Source of the DNA: Mycolicibacter hiberniae
GTDB lineage: Bacteria; Actinomycetota; Actinomycetes; Mycobacteriales; Mycobacteriaceae
Direction of reading: 5' to 3'
DNA length: 64,000 bases
NCBI RefSeq assembly: GCF_010729485.1
Contig: NZ_AP022609.1
Coordinates: 3,534,001-3,598,000, forward strand
Shown here: positions 45,129 through 53,978 of the stretch, in pieces
How the letters are laid out: every line of letters starts with the position of its first letter
How positions within the stretch are numbered: position 1 is the first letter of the stretch
Translations under genes and position numbers: made by a program
Notes under the pieces: model-generated
What the model was told of the DNA's origin: nothing
Database searches by the model: none
What the model saw: the letters and a program-made list of their open reading frames with translations, nothing else

Positions 45129-46028
45129 ATGGCTACCCGCGAAGACATCTCGTTCCGTTCCGGCGCGGACCGCATCAGCGCATGGTTGTACCGCCCCGAT
45201 GACTCCGGCCCGAACGGCGCACCGCTGCTGGTCATGGCGCATGGCCTGGGCGCGGTGCGGACCATGCGCCTGGACGCCTATGCCGAGCGATTCGCCGCGG
45301 CCGGTTACGCCTGCCTGGTATTCGACTACCGCAACTTCGGCGACAGCGACGGCGCTCCGCGCCAGTTGCTCGACGTGGGCATGCAGCTGGCGGACTGGTC
45401 GGCCGCGGTCGACTTCGCGCATACCCTGCGCGGCGTCGACCGCAACCGGATCGGCCTGTGGGGCACCTCGTTCGGCGGTGGGCACGTGATCGCCACCGCG
45501 GCCCGGCTGCCGGTGGCGGCGGTGGTGGCGCAATGCCCGTTCACCGATGGAATCGCTTCGGCGCGCTGCATTCCGCCGTTGACCACCGCGCGGATCAGCG
45601 TGCTGGCCTTGCGTGATCTGGCCGCGGCCCGGCTGGGCAATCCGCCGGTGATGGTGGCAACCGCCGGTCGCCCCGGCGATGTCGCGCTGATGAGTACGCC
45701 CGACTCCTACCCGGGTTACCTGAAGCTGGCTCCGCCGGGACAGAACCTGCGCAACGAGGTTGCCGCCCGCATCGGGATGAAGATCCTGGCCTACCGCCCA
45801 GGCCGGCTGGCAGCCAAGGTGTCATGCCCGATTCTGTTCTGCGTCTGCGACACCGATTCGGTCGCCCCGCCGGGGCCGACCCTGCGCTACGCCGCAAAAG
45901 CCCCCCGCGGCATCGTCAAGAGATATCCCGAGGGCCACTTCGACATCTACGTCGGCGATGCCTTCGAGCGGGTGGTCGCCGATCAGCTGGAGTTCTTGGA
46001 CCGCAACCTCGCCTCGCCGTCGGGGTAA
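45129..46028 (+). CDS. Alpha/beta-hydrolase
   Basis: A 299-residue serine hydrolase. The nucleophile elbow GTSFGG is near residue 115 (RIGLWGTSFGGGHV), preceded by the oxyanion turn VMAHGLGAVRTM. A charge-relay Asp is likely in FCVCDTDSVAP and His in PEGHFDIY. No signal peptide is visible. The substrate is unknown; a carboxylic ester or thioester is likely. It is divergent from the FAD oxidase and convergent with the TetR gene, which it overlaps by 46 nt. Confidence 0.85.
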   Translation: MATREDISFRSGADRISAWLYRPDDSGPNGAPLLVMAHGLGAVRTMRLDAYAERFAAAGYACLVFDYRNFGDSDGAPRQLLDVGMQLADWSAAVDFAHTLRGVDRNRIGLWGTSFGGGHVIATAARLPVAAVVAQCPFTDGIASARCIPPLTTARISVLALRDLAAARLGNPPVMVATAGRPGDVALMSTPDSYPGYLKLAPPGQNLRNEVAARIGMKILAYRPGRLAAKVSCPILFCVCDTDSVAPPGPTLRYAAKAPRGIVKRYPEGHFDIYVGDAFERVVADQLEFLDRNLASPSG

Positions 46029-46678
46029 ACCCCCAGCGGCGACTCGACCCGGATCGTCTCGTCGCGGATCAGGCCACGCAGCAGCGCGGTGCTGAACTCC
46101 GCGGCGATCTCCTTGGCACTGCGGCGCCCGCTGGGCCGCAACCATCGATAGGCCCCCAGCGTCATGCCGATGTAGCCCAGTGCCAGCACGTGCGAATCGC
46201 AGGGGTAGAACTCGCCGCTGGCGATACCACGGTCGATCAGGCCGTGCACGTGCTCGTAGACCTGGGCTTCCTTCTCCCGGATCGCGGCCACCTGCTCCTC
46301 GGTGAACCACTCGGTGATGTAGGGCTGCTCCTGGAAGTAGACCGCCGCGCCTTCTGGATTGACCGCGATCTGGTCGAGCAGGCGCACCGTGTACTGGTAC
46401 AACGCCTCACGCGCGGTCCAGGACGGGTCGTCGTGCACGGCTGCCAGCGTCCGTTCCGCGGCCCCCTGGTAGATGTCGTACAGGATCAACGACTTGCTGG
46501 CGTAGTAGTGGTAGACGGTCGCTTTGTTGAGCCCCACCACCTCGGCGACGTCATCCATGCGGGTGCCGTGGTAACCACGGGCGGCGAACAACTTGGTGGC
46601 GACCGCGAGCAGCTCTTCGCGACGGGAAGGGCTCTGGGTCGACCCCCCGGACGTGGCCTTGCCGTTTGTCATGTCCAC
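45983..46678 (-). CDS. TetR-family regulator (Rv0158-like)
   Basis: A 231-residue TetR regulator. The HTH region is ELLAVATKLFAARGYHGTRMDDVAEVVGLNKATVYHYYASKSLIL. The ligand-binding domain contains FQEQPYITEWFTEEQVAAIREKEA. Upstream lies a CAAC-N2-GTTG dyad (46717-46726) that fits autoregulation. The position relative to ptpB and the Rv0161-like oxidase fits Rv0158. The 3' end overlaps the hydrolase gene convergently by 46 nt. Confidence 0.88.
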   Translation of the reverse strand: MDMTNGKATSGGSTQSPSRREELLAVATKLFAARGYHGTRMDDVAEVVGLNKATVYHYYASKSLILYDIYQGAAERTLAAVHDDPSWTAREALYQYTVRLLDQIAVNPEGAAVYFQEQPYITEWFTEEQVAAIREKEAQVYEHVHGLIDRGIASGEFYPCDSHVLALGYIGMTLGAYRWLRPSGRRSAKEIAAEFSTALLRGLIRDETIRVESPLGVYPDGEARLRSKNSS

Positions 46679-46716
46679 TCACTCTTCGGCCAGGCCGGTG
46701 TCATCGGCGAATCAAT

Positions 46717-46726
46717 CAACTGGTTG
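46717..46726. promoter_or_regulatory. Possible TetR operator
   Basis: CAACTGGTTG: CAAC and GTTG arms 2 bp apart, 39 bp before the TetR start. It may serve that gene or the small gene downstream at 46807. Confidence 0.35.
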
Positions 46727-46806
46727 GAAGGATTCTAGGCAGTCCGCTGTGGTGGTGTTGACCGGCCGACTAAACTTGGTGGAATCCAAGCTAAGGGGTT
46801 GACGAC

Positions 46807-46950
46807 ATGGGTCCTGGTTACGGTTACGATCCGAATCCGGATTACGAGATGAGCGATGAAGCCGAGTTCTTCTTCAAATATCTGACCTGGGGCCTGCGCG
46901 GCGTCGAGAGCGGTGGCGGCTACCCCCCGCAGAACTACCCGCCGATCTAA
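46807..46950 (+). CDS. Small Tyr/Pro/Gly-rich protein, 47 residues
   Basis: An ATG preceded by AAGGGG (9 nt) opens a 47-codon frame. The protein starts MGPGYGYDPNPDYEMSDEAE, has a central FFFKYLTWGLRGVE and ends ESGGGYPPQNYPPI. There is one Trp, five Tyr and no Cys. The middle could form an amphipathic helix flanked by disordered Pro/Tyr-rich ends. A strong terminator follows 22 nt after the stop, so it looks like a real monocistronic gene. I do not recognise a family. It does not have the C-terminus of mycofactocin precursor peptides. Confidence 0.65.
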   Translation: MGPGYGYDPNPDYEMSDEAEFFFKYLTWGLRGVESGGGYPPQNYPPI

Positions 46951-46971
46951 GCCTGAAAACCGACCCGACGG

Positions 46972-46995
46972 CCCCTGATCCAGCTGGATCGGGGG
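46972..46995 (+). terminator. Rho-independent-like terminator after the small gene
   Basis: CCCCTGATCCAG pairs with CTGGATCGGGGG; the core GATCCAGCTGGATC is a perfect palindrome. It is followed by TCGTTTG rather than a long T run, as is common for mycobacterial terminators. Confidence 0.75.
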
Positions 46996-47048
46996 TCGTT
47001 TGACGTCTGCCCACGAAGTCCGGCGGCCCGGTGTCCTATCGTGGCCGG

Positions 47049-47864
47049 GTGACCTCCCAGCCGAATCTGCCCGGGGCCTGGAATTTCCGCGACGTCTCGG
47101 AGTCGACCGGCGCGCTACGCCCGGGCCGCCTGTTCCGCTCCAGCGAACTGAGCCGCCTGGAGCAGGGCGGCCGCGAGGAACTGTTGCGCCTGGGGGTGGC
47201 CGACGTGGCCGACCTGCGATCGCCGCGCGAAGTCACCCGCCGCGGACCCGGCCTGGTGCCCGACGGCATCGGCATCCACCTGCTGCCCTTCCCGGATCTG
47301 GCCGGCGACCAGTCACCGGACAGCTCGGCGCCACACGAGGACGCGTTCCGCAACATGATGGCCCAGAAGCCTGACGAGGACTCCGCGGCCGACGTCGCCG
47401 CCCGCTACATGACCGAGGAGTACGCGCGGTTCCCCACTCTCGCCGGATCTCGCCGCGCGGTGCAGCGGGTGGTGTCCCTGCTGGCCCAGGGCCGGCCGGT
47501 TCTGACGCACTGCTTCGCCGGAAAGGACCGCACCGGATTCGTCGTCTCGGTGGTGCTGCGGGCGGCCGGGGTGGACCAGGACGCCGTCATCGAGGACTAC
47601 CTGCGCAGCAATGCCGCGGTCCCGGCGTTGCGCGACCGGCTCATGGAAATCATCCGGCAGCGACCCGAGTCCGAGATCACGCCGGAGATGCTGACCTTCA
47701 CCGAGGCGCGCCTCTCCGACGAAGTGCTCGGTGTGCGGACCGACTATCTGGATGCCGCCGATCGCTCGATTGCCGAGAACTTCGGGACGCTGGACGGTTT
47801 CCTGCAGGCCGCCGGAGTCACCGACACCGACCTCGACGCGCTGCGCAGGGCGCTTCGCGACTGA
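47049..47864 (+). CDS. ptpB: Protein phosphatase PtpB (Rv0153c-like)
   Basis: A 271-residue dual-specificity/lipid phosphatase. The P-loop HCFAGKDRTG puts the nucleophile at Cys155 and Arg at 161. The N-terminus (LPGAWNFRDVSES, LRPGRLFRSSELSRLEQ) and the PHEDAF lid region match M. tuberculosis PtpB, which dephosphorylates phosphotyrosine and phosphoinositides in the host. Here secretion cannot be judged, as PtpB lacks a signal peptide. GTG 47049 gives the expected N-terminus. In an environmental species this gene is not by itself a sign of virulence. Confidence 0.95.
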   Translation: MTSQPNLPGAWNFRDVSESTGALRPGRLFRSSELSRLEQGGREELLRLGVADVADLRSPREVTRRGPGLVPDGIGIHLLPFPDLAGDQSPDSSAPHEDAFRNMMAQKPDEDSAADVAARYMTEEYARFPTLAGSRRAVQRVVSLLAQGRPVLTHCFAGKDRTGFVVSVVLRAAGVDQDAVIEDYLRSNAAVPALRDRLMEIIRQRPESEITPEMLTFTEARLSDEVLGVRTDYLDAADRSIAENFGTLDGFLQAAGVTDTDLDALRRALRD

Positions 47865-47896
47865 GGCGGGCGACGGTAACTCCGGCGCTCGAACCG

Positions 47897-48760
47897 CTAC
47901 TGCAGGGAGAAGTTGGCTGCCTTGGCTTGCGACAGGTCGGCGATGTCCGACCACGCAGCCGCGATGTCGTCGACCGACGGCGGGTTCTCGAACACCGCGC
48001 CCGCGTTCTCAAACAGGGCCGCCCGCTGCACCTTGCCGCCGCCGGCGATGAACACCGAGCCGGTCTCGGCAACTTCTTCGGTGCACAGGTAGGCCACCAC
48101 CGGGGCCACGTATTCGGGCTTGAGCTTGGCCAGCACCTCTGGGGGCAGGATGTCTTCGGTCATCCGGGTAGCCGCGATGGGAGCGATGGCGTTGGCCTTG
48201 ATGTTGTACTTGGCACCCTCGATGGCCAGCGTGTTGATCAGGCCGACCAGGCCGAGCTTGGCCGCGCCGTAGTTGGCCTGGCCGAAGTTGCCGAACAGCC
48301 CACTGGTGGACGTGGCAACCACCACGCGGCCGAAGCTCTGCTCACGGAAGTGCGGCCACGCCGCCCGCACCACGTTGTAGCCACCGTAGAGGTGCACCTG
48401 CAGTACGGCGTCCCAGTTCTCCGACGTCATCTTGTGGAAGGTGCCGTCGCGCAGGATTCCGGCGTTGCTGACCACGCCGTCGACCTTGCCGAACTCCTCG
48501 ACTGCGGTCTTGATGATGTTGGCGGCGCCCTCGGCGTCGGCGACACTGTCGTAGTTGGCGACGGCCCGGCCGCCTGCCTCTTTGATCTCAGCGACCACCT
48601 GGTCAGCCATGTTGTGCCCGGCCCCGGTGCCGTCGCGGGCACCACCGAGATCGTTGACCACCACAGCGGCACCTTCGCGAGCCAGGGTCAGGGCGTACTC
48701 ACGACCCAGCCCACCACCGGCCCCGGTGACGACGACAACACGATCCTGCACTCCGGACAT
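47897..48760 (-). CDS. Short-chain dehydrogenase (Rv0148-like, MFE-type SDR)
   Basis: A 287-residue SDR with the longer cofactor motif TGAGGGLGREYALTLA, NDLGGARDGTGAG (typical of multifunctional-enzyme (R)-3-hydroxyacyl-CoA dehydrogenases), SNAG, Ser in ATSTSG and the Tyr-Lys pair in QANYGAAKLGL. It probably oxidises (3R)-hydroxyacyl-CoA in beta-oxidation. Size and order near ptpB match Rv0148 (286 residues, from memory). Convergent with ptpB, and apparently monocistronic. Confidence 0.92.
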   Translation of the reverse strand: MSGVQDRVVVVTGAGGGLGREYALTLAREGAAVVVNDLGGARDGTGAGHNMADQVVAEIKEAGGRAVANYDSVADAEGAANIIKTAVEEFGKVDGVVSNAGILRDGTFHKMTSENWDAVLQVHLYGGYNVVRAAWPHFREQSFGRVVVATSTSGLFGNFGQANYGAAKLGLVGLINTLAIEGAKYNIKANAIAPIAATRMTEDILPPEVLAKLKPEYVAPVVAYLCTEEVAETGSVFIAGGGKVQRAALFENAGAVFENPPSVDDIAAAWSDIADLSQAKAANFSLQ

Positions 48761-48886
48761 CAGTTTCCTTCCTCGATTCCATCGCCACGCTAGAACAGCC
48801 CTCGGAAGGGCCTAGCGCCAACTTCCAGGTCTTCTCTGTATACGGGGGACGAATCGAGTCCGCTATGCCGGGTCGACTGTGACCGG

Positions 48887-49840
<954 letters not shown>

Positions 49841-49889
49841 TCACGGCCGATGTCGAAGACCATGCTACCGACGAAAGTTAGCCGGGCTA

Positions 49890-50531
49890 TTAACCCCGCC
49901 TGTCCACCGGCTGACGCAACCGCCAGAGATCCTGCGCCAGCAGCGCCTGAAAACTGTCCACCACGCCCGCCGAGGCACCCACCAGGGAGATGTAGGACGT
50001 GACCCCCCACAACACGGCCAGCAGCATCTCGGTCAACTCGGCGACGCCCGAGTCGGTGACCAGCTCTCCCCGCTCGATCGCCTCGCTGAGCGCCTCGACC
50101 AGGAATGATTGCGTCGGCAGTTGAATGGCACCGACCAGCGACCGCAAGGCGGGATCACGCTGGGCGTCCACCACGGCGGTGACCACGAACGCCGCCACCG
50201 TGTGGTTTTCTTCGGCGAGCCGGACGAACGACGCCACCACCGACGACAGCTGCCCCACCAGGGTGCGTTGCGAACGCGCCTCCTCGACGGCCTTCTGGAG
50301 CAGGGCCGCCGCCTGGGTCAGAACCTCCTGATAGAGCAGCTGCTTGCGCGGGAAGTAATGGTTGACGGCCGGCCGGGTGACCTGCGCGCGTTCCGCCACG
50401 GCCTGAAACGTCGTTGCGTGGTAACCGACTTCGCCGAACACACCGCTGGCGGCGGACACGATGCGCTCACGCGTCACGCCGGAGCGCGCCCCCCGAGGCC
50501 GCCCCACTCTGCGGAATGCAGAATTCGGCAC
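49890..50531 (-). CDS. TetR-family regulator (Rv0144-like)
   Basis: A 213-residue TetR regulator. The HTH spans RIVSAASGVFGEVGYHATTFQAVAERAQVTRPAVNHYFPRKQLLY. The C-terminal domain has AAFVVTAVVDAQRDPALRSLV and LAVLWGVTSYISLVG. Its basic N-terminus (RRVGRPRGARSG) is typical for mycobacterial TetR proteins. It is followed by the methyltransferase gene after 67 bp on the same strand and is divergent from a second TetR gene with a 114-bp shared region. Confidence 0.9.
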   Translation of the reverse strand: MPNSAFRRVGRPRGARSGVTRERIVSAASGVFGEVGYHATTFQAVAERAQVTRPAVNHYFPRKQLLYQEVLTQAAALLQKAVEEARSQRTLVGQLSSVVASFVRLAEENHTVAAFVVTAVVDAQRDPALRSLVGAIQLPTQSFLVEALSEAIERGELVTDSGVAELTEMLLAVLWGVTSYISLVGASAGVVDSFQALLAQDLWRLRQPVDRRG

Positions 50532-50588
50532 CGGACAAGTGTTTCACGGGCAGGGCTGGTGTCCACCCGGAATTGCAAAATGCAGATT

Positions 50589-50600
50589 AACTTAATAGTT
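50589..50600. promoter_or_regulatory. AACTTAATAGTT dyad between divergent TetR genes
   Basis: AACT-TAAT-AGTT lies in the 114-bp gap between the TetR genes at 49890 and 50646. A related AACTAAAGT element occurs at 50631-50639. One or both regulators may bind here. Confidence 0.4.
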
Positions 50601-50645
50601 CGCTGTGCTGTATACCAATGGCGTCCGGCCAACTAAAGTCAACTT

Positions 50646-51236
50646 ATGGCCGCGATTCTCTCCCGTCAGGCGTACTTCGAGACAGGACTCGAGGTGCTTG
50701 CCGAGCTTGGCCACGGGGGCCTCAAGCTGGCCGAAGTGTGCAATCGGCTCGGCGTGACGACGGGCTCGTTCTACCACTACTTCACCAGTTGGCCGGTGTA
50801 CACGCGCGAGCTGGTCCAGCACTGGCGGGAAGTCCGCACGATCCAGCAGGCGGAGTCCGCGCGGGCGATACCCGATCCCCGGCAGCGCCTCGACACCCTG
50901 ATCCAGCTCGGACTGACGTTGCCGCACAGCGCCGAATCCGCGATCCGCGCCTGGGGCTCGGCGGATCCCCGAGTCCATGCGGTGCAGGCCGAGGTGGATC
51001 AGCACCGCTACGACATCGTCTTCGAGTCGGCCCTGGAAATCCTGCATAACCAGCGCTCGGCGCATCTGTTCGCCAGCTGCGCGATGTACCTGCTGGTGGG
51101 CTACGAGCAGGCTCTGCTGCCCCGCGACAACTCCACGATGGCGTGGATCACCGCACAGTTGCTCACTGCGCTCGACACCGGCCGGTTTCCCGCCGGCATC
51201 GACAGCCCCCGCGGGGCGTCGTCTACAACGAGCTGA
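50646..51236 (+). CDS. TetR-family regulator
   Basis: A 196-residue TetR protein. The HTH block reads FETGLEVLAELGHGGLKLAEVCNRLGVTTGSFYHYFTSW. The C-terminal domain contains WGSADPRVHAVQAEVDQHRYD, as in TetR_C-type small regulators. The short N-terminus (MAAILSRQA) starts right at the first helix. It converges with the glycosylase gene, overlapping by 14 nt. I recall no M. tuberculosis counterpart at this position. Its targets are unknown. Confidence 0.88.
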   Translation: MAAILSRQAYFETGLEVLAELGHGGLKLAEVCNRLGVTTGSFYHYFTSWPVYTRELVQHWREVRTIQQAESARAIPDPRQRLDTLIQLGLTLPHSAESAIRAWGSADPRVHAVQAEVDQHRYDIVFESALEILHNQRSAHLFASCAMYLLVGYEQALLPRDNSTMAWITAQLLTALDTGRFPAGIDSPRGASSTTS

Positions 51237-52209
51237 TGCGTTGTAGCGCCAATCGCGGGCCACGTCGTTGACTCACAGCCAGACCGCTTTCGATCAGCAA
51301 CCGCACCACCCGGTGCCGGTGCGGCCGCATCGGCTCCAGAAGTTCGGTCATCGCGGCGTCATCGATCGGATGCCCGAGTAGCGTACGGCCGACCATCGTT
51401 GCCAGGTGATAGTCGCCGACCGACAGGGCATCGGCATCGCCGAATGCCCGCTGCGCGGTTTCGGCCGCGGTCCACTGCCCCACGCCGGGCAGCGACATCA
51501 GCGCCGCACGGGCCTGGGCGGCGGGGCGGCTCGCCAGCTTTTCCAAGGCGACCGCACGTTGCGCGCAACCCACGATGGTGCGGGCCCGTCCCCCATCAAC
51601 GTTGGCGCGGTGGAACTTCCACGATGGGATGCTCCGCCAGGTCTGCGCCGGCGGCGGCACCCGCATGAGTTCCGGCGCCGGGCCGGGTGCCGGCGAGCCG
51701 AACTCGGTGACCAGCATCCGCCAGGCCTGAAAGGCATCGACCCCGGGCACTCGTTGCTCGAGCACCGCGGGGATGAGCGACTCGAGCACTCGGCCGGTGC
51801 GGCCGAGCCGCAGGTGCGGCACCCGCCGGTGGGCGGCACGCACCGTCGGCTCGGTCGGGGCGAAGTCCGCCGCCTCGTCATGGACGCCCAGCAAACCCGG
51901 TAACCCTTCGAGGAACTCCGCGGCACCGGCGCCCCACGCAGCACAGTCCACCGCGTCGGGAGCCGCTCGGGTGATGCGCGCAGTCACCGGCCCGCTGGGC
52001 ATCAGGCTGGTTCGCCAGATCGCGCCGTCGGCCATCTGCAGGCACGGGTCGCCCGGCCCGCGGCGCAGCGGGGCCAACGTCAGCCCGGGACTGGCCGGGC
52101 CGGGGAAGACGACGGTGCGGCAAAGCGAAGTACTGATGACGCGATCATAAGGATTGCCGGCCCGCGTTGACCGCCGCGCGCGGCCACGCCACGATGGTGT
52201 GGTGTCCAC
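51223..52209 (-). CDS. DNA-3-methyladenine glycosylase II-like (AlkA family, Rv0142-like)
   Basis: A helix-hairpin-helix DNA glycosylase. The HhH motif is LMSLPGVGQWTAAETAQRAF, and the catalytic Asp is in LSVGDYHLATMVGRTL. The N-terminal domain (CRTVVFPGPASPGLTLAPLRRGPG) and RVLESLIPAVLEQRVPG also match. It removes alkylated bases in base-excision repair. The start is uncertain: recognisable similarity begins near 52140, but no ATG/GTG/TTG occurs there in frame. The nearest is GTG 52209, which would overlap the divergent SnoaL gene start by 8 nt. It is convergent with the TetR gene at 50646. Confidence 0.8.
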   Translation of the reverse strand: MDTTPSWRGRARRSTRAGNPYDRVISTSLCRTVVFPGPASPGLTLAPLRRGPGDPCLQMADGAIWRTSLMPSGPVTARITRAAPDAVDCAAWGAGAAEFLEGLPGLLGVHDEAADFAPTEPTVRAAHRRVPHLRLGRTGRVLESLIPAVLEQRVPGVDAFQAWRMLVTEFGSPAPGPAPELMRVPPPAQTWRSIPSWKFHRANVDGGRARTIVGCAQRAVALEKLASRPAAQARAALMSLPGVGQWTAAETAQRAFGDADALSVGDYHLATMVGRTLLGHPIDDAAMTELLEPMRPHRHRVVRLLIESGLAVSQRRGPRLALQRISSL

Positions 52210-52591
52210 CCCTTTTGATGATCCGCAGGCGGAACTGGCATGGATGTTTCTGCAGGGCCTTTGTGGCGACGATGACCTCGATGAGATCTTCACGCTGGTC
52301 AGTGACGATTTCACCTACTGGAGCATCCTGACCCGCGAGGCCATCGACAAGGACGCGCTGCGGCTGCAGGTCGAGCAGCGCCGAATGGGCCTGCGGGTGG
52401 GCCTGGACCTGCTGCGCTGCATCAACGAACACGAAACAGTCGTGATCGAAGCGTTGGGTGACTGTGTGACCGCCGACGGTTCGCACTATGACAGTCCGGT
52501 GGTGTTCATCATCGACACCCATGATGGGCGGATCGTCTCGGTCCGCGAGTTCACCGATACCCGGTACGCCGGCCAGGTGCTGGGCCTCTAG
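52202..52591 (+). CDS. SnoaL-like NTF2-fold protein (Rv0141c-like)
   Basis: A 129-residue NTF2-fold protein with DFTYWSILTREAIDKDALR, HETVVIEALGD and SPVVFIIDTHDGRIVSVREFTDT, the core strands of the SnoaL-like family. Members include polyketide cyclases and limonene-epoxide-hydrolase relatives, but many have no assigned reaction. GTG 52202 is used because the downstream sequence carries the fold from its start. The stop overlaps the convergent DUF427 stop. It matches Rv0141c by order. Confidence 0.8.
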   Translation: MSTPFDDPQAELAWMFLQGLCGDDDLDEIFTLVSDDFTYWSILTREAIDKDALRLQVEQRRMGLRVGLDLLRCINEHETVVIEALGDCVTADGSHYDSPVVFIIDTHDGRIVSVREFTDTRYAGQVLGL

Positions 52592-52968
52592 GCGTCGGCG
52601 ACGGCGATATCTGCCTTGGCCGGGTAGAACGCGATGTGTCCGGCGATATCCGCGACCGCCGGAAACGGCTGTTCGTAGGTCCACGCCGCATCGGCGACGG
52701 TCTGGCCGTCCGGGGTGTTCACGCTGTAGTAGGCGGCATCGCCCTTGAACGGGCAGTAGCTGGTGGTCGCGGTCCGAGTGAGCATGTCGCGCCGCACATC
52801 GGCCAGCGGAATGTACTGGACGGCAGGACGCGTGGATTCCTGCAGCGTCAGGGCGTCGGCGCTGTCGGCGACGAGCTCGCCGCCGATGCGCACCGTGACC
52901 CGTCGACCCGTCGGGGTCACGGTGATCGGATATTCGGCGGTCGGGGTGTGGATCGGTCGTGGGGTCAT
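52588..52968 (-). CDS. DUF427 protein (Rv0140-like)
   Basis: A 126-residue single DUF427 domain: VRIGGELVADSADALTL, then VRRDMLTRTATTSYCPFKGDAAYYSV, the hallmark motif. It is the short form, unlike the two-domain DUF427 protein at 39659-40354. The role is unknown. ATG 52968 overlaps the epimerase stop (ATGA); it is the last gene of a three-gene minus-strand operon with the epimerase and NTF2-like genes, matching Rv0138-Rv0140. Confidence 0.9.
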   Translation of the reverse strand: MTPRPIHTPTAEYPITVTPTGRRVTVRIGGELVADSADALTLQESTRPAVQYIPLADVRRDMLTRTATTSYCPFKGDAAYYSVNTPDGQTVADAAWTYEQPFPAVADIAGHIAFYPAKADIAVADA

Positions 52969-53978
52969 GCGGGGCTACCTCGCTTTCTGGCATCGCGCAG
53001 CTTCACCCAGAAACGCGCCGCCTCCCGGATCGATTCCTCGACCGGTCGTGGCTGCCAGCCGAGCTCACGTACCGCCTTGCTGTGATCCACCGGCGCCTCG
53101 GCGCGCATCATCTGAACCGACTTCAGGCTCAGCTCGGCGTCCTTGCCCGTCAACCGCGCCCGAAGGCTGCCCAGTGCGCCCAGCGCATACAGGACCGGCA
53201 CCGAGATCGAGCGCGCCGGCGGGGGCACACCGGCTTCGTCGGCCGCGATCTCTACCACCTCCTGCAGCGCAATCAGCCGCTCGGAGATCAGGTAGCGCTG
53301 TCCATTGCGGCCCCGCTCGGCGGCCAGAATCATTGCGCGGGCGGCGTCGTCGACCCCGACCACTTCAAGCTCGATCCCCTTCATGAGAAACGGCAGTTTG
53401 CCGAAGGCCGCCCCGGCGATGAACGCCCCGTGCGGCGTCCGGCCCCAGTCGCCGTCGCCGTAGGTGGTCGACACGCACATCGCCACCGCGGGCACGCCCG
53501 CCTCGGCGACGCTGCGCAGCACCAGTTCCTCGGCCTGTACCCGGGACTGCACATAGGGCGTCAGGCCAGGCTGGTCGATGATGTCGTCCTCGGTGGCCAC
53601 GCGGCCGCGGCGCCGGCCCACCGTGGCGTAGCTGCTGGTGAACACGAACCGGCGCAGCCCGGCGTCTTTGGCGACCGCCAGCACGTTGCGGGTGCCCTCA
53701 ACGTTGGTGCGAAACAGCGGGCTGGGATCGCGCAGCCAGGCGCGCGTGTCGACCACGCAGTAGTAGACGTCGTCGCAACCGGCCATCGCCTGCGCCAACG
53801 TGGCGGAGTCGAAGACGTCGCCGTGGAACCGGGTGACGTCGAGGTGGTCGATGGCGATGGTGTTGGCGTTCGGACGCACCATGACCCGCACGTCTTCGCC
53901 GGCGTCGACAAGCTGCCGCGTGACGTGCGACCCCAAAAATCCGTTGGCGCCGATGACCAGCTTGGGCTTGGGGCTCAC
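52965..53978 (-). CDS. NAD-dependent epimerase/dehydratase, 3-beta-HSD-like (Rv0139-like)
   Basis: A 337-residue extended SDR. The cofactor motif is VIGANGFLGSHV (G-x2-G-x2-G), with the acidic residue in HLDVTRF. The catalytic Ser is in FVFTSSYATVG, and a Tyr in DQPGLTPYVQSRVQAEE lies where the YxxxK pair is expected, but the Lys position is occupied by Arg (YVQSR). That missing Lys deserves checking. It may act on a hydroxysteroid or sugar-like substrate. Start GTG 53978 overlaps the NTF2-like gene stop. Confidence 0.85.
   Translation of the reverse strand: MSPKPKLVIGANGFLGSHVTRQLVDAGEDVRVMVRPNANTIAIDHLDVTRFHGDVFDSATLAQAMAGCDDVYYCVVDTRAWLRDPSPLFRTNVEGTRNVLAVAKDAGLRRFVFTSSYATVGRRRGRVATEDDIIDQPGLTPYVQSRVQAEELVLRSVAEAGVPAVAMCVSTTYGDGDWGRTPHGAFIAGAAFGKLPFLMKGIELEVVGVDDAARAMILAAERGRNGQRYLISERLIALQEVVEIAADEAGVPPPARSISVPVLYALGALGSLRARLTGKDAELSLKSVQMMRAEAPVDHSKAVRELGWQPRPVEESIREAARFWVKLRDARKRGSPA

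Noticed and set aside
46807..46950. Mycofactocin precursor mftA
   Set aside because: The C-terminus lacks the IDGMCGVY-type ending and there are no mft genes nearby.
47049..47864. Evidence for a pathogenic species because of ptpB
   Set aside because: PtpB-type genes occur in many environmental mycobacteria, so its presence alone says nothing about virulence.
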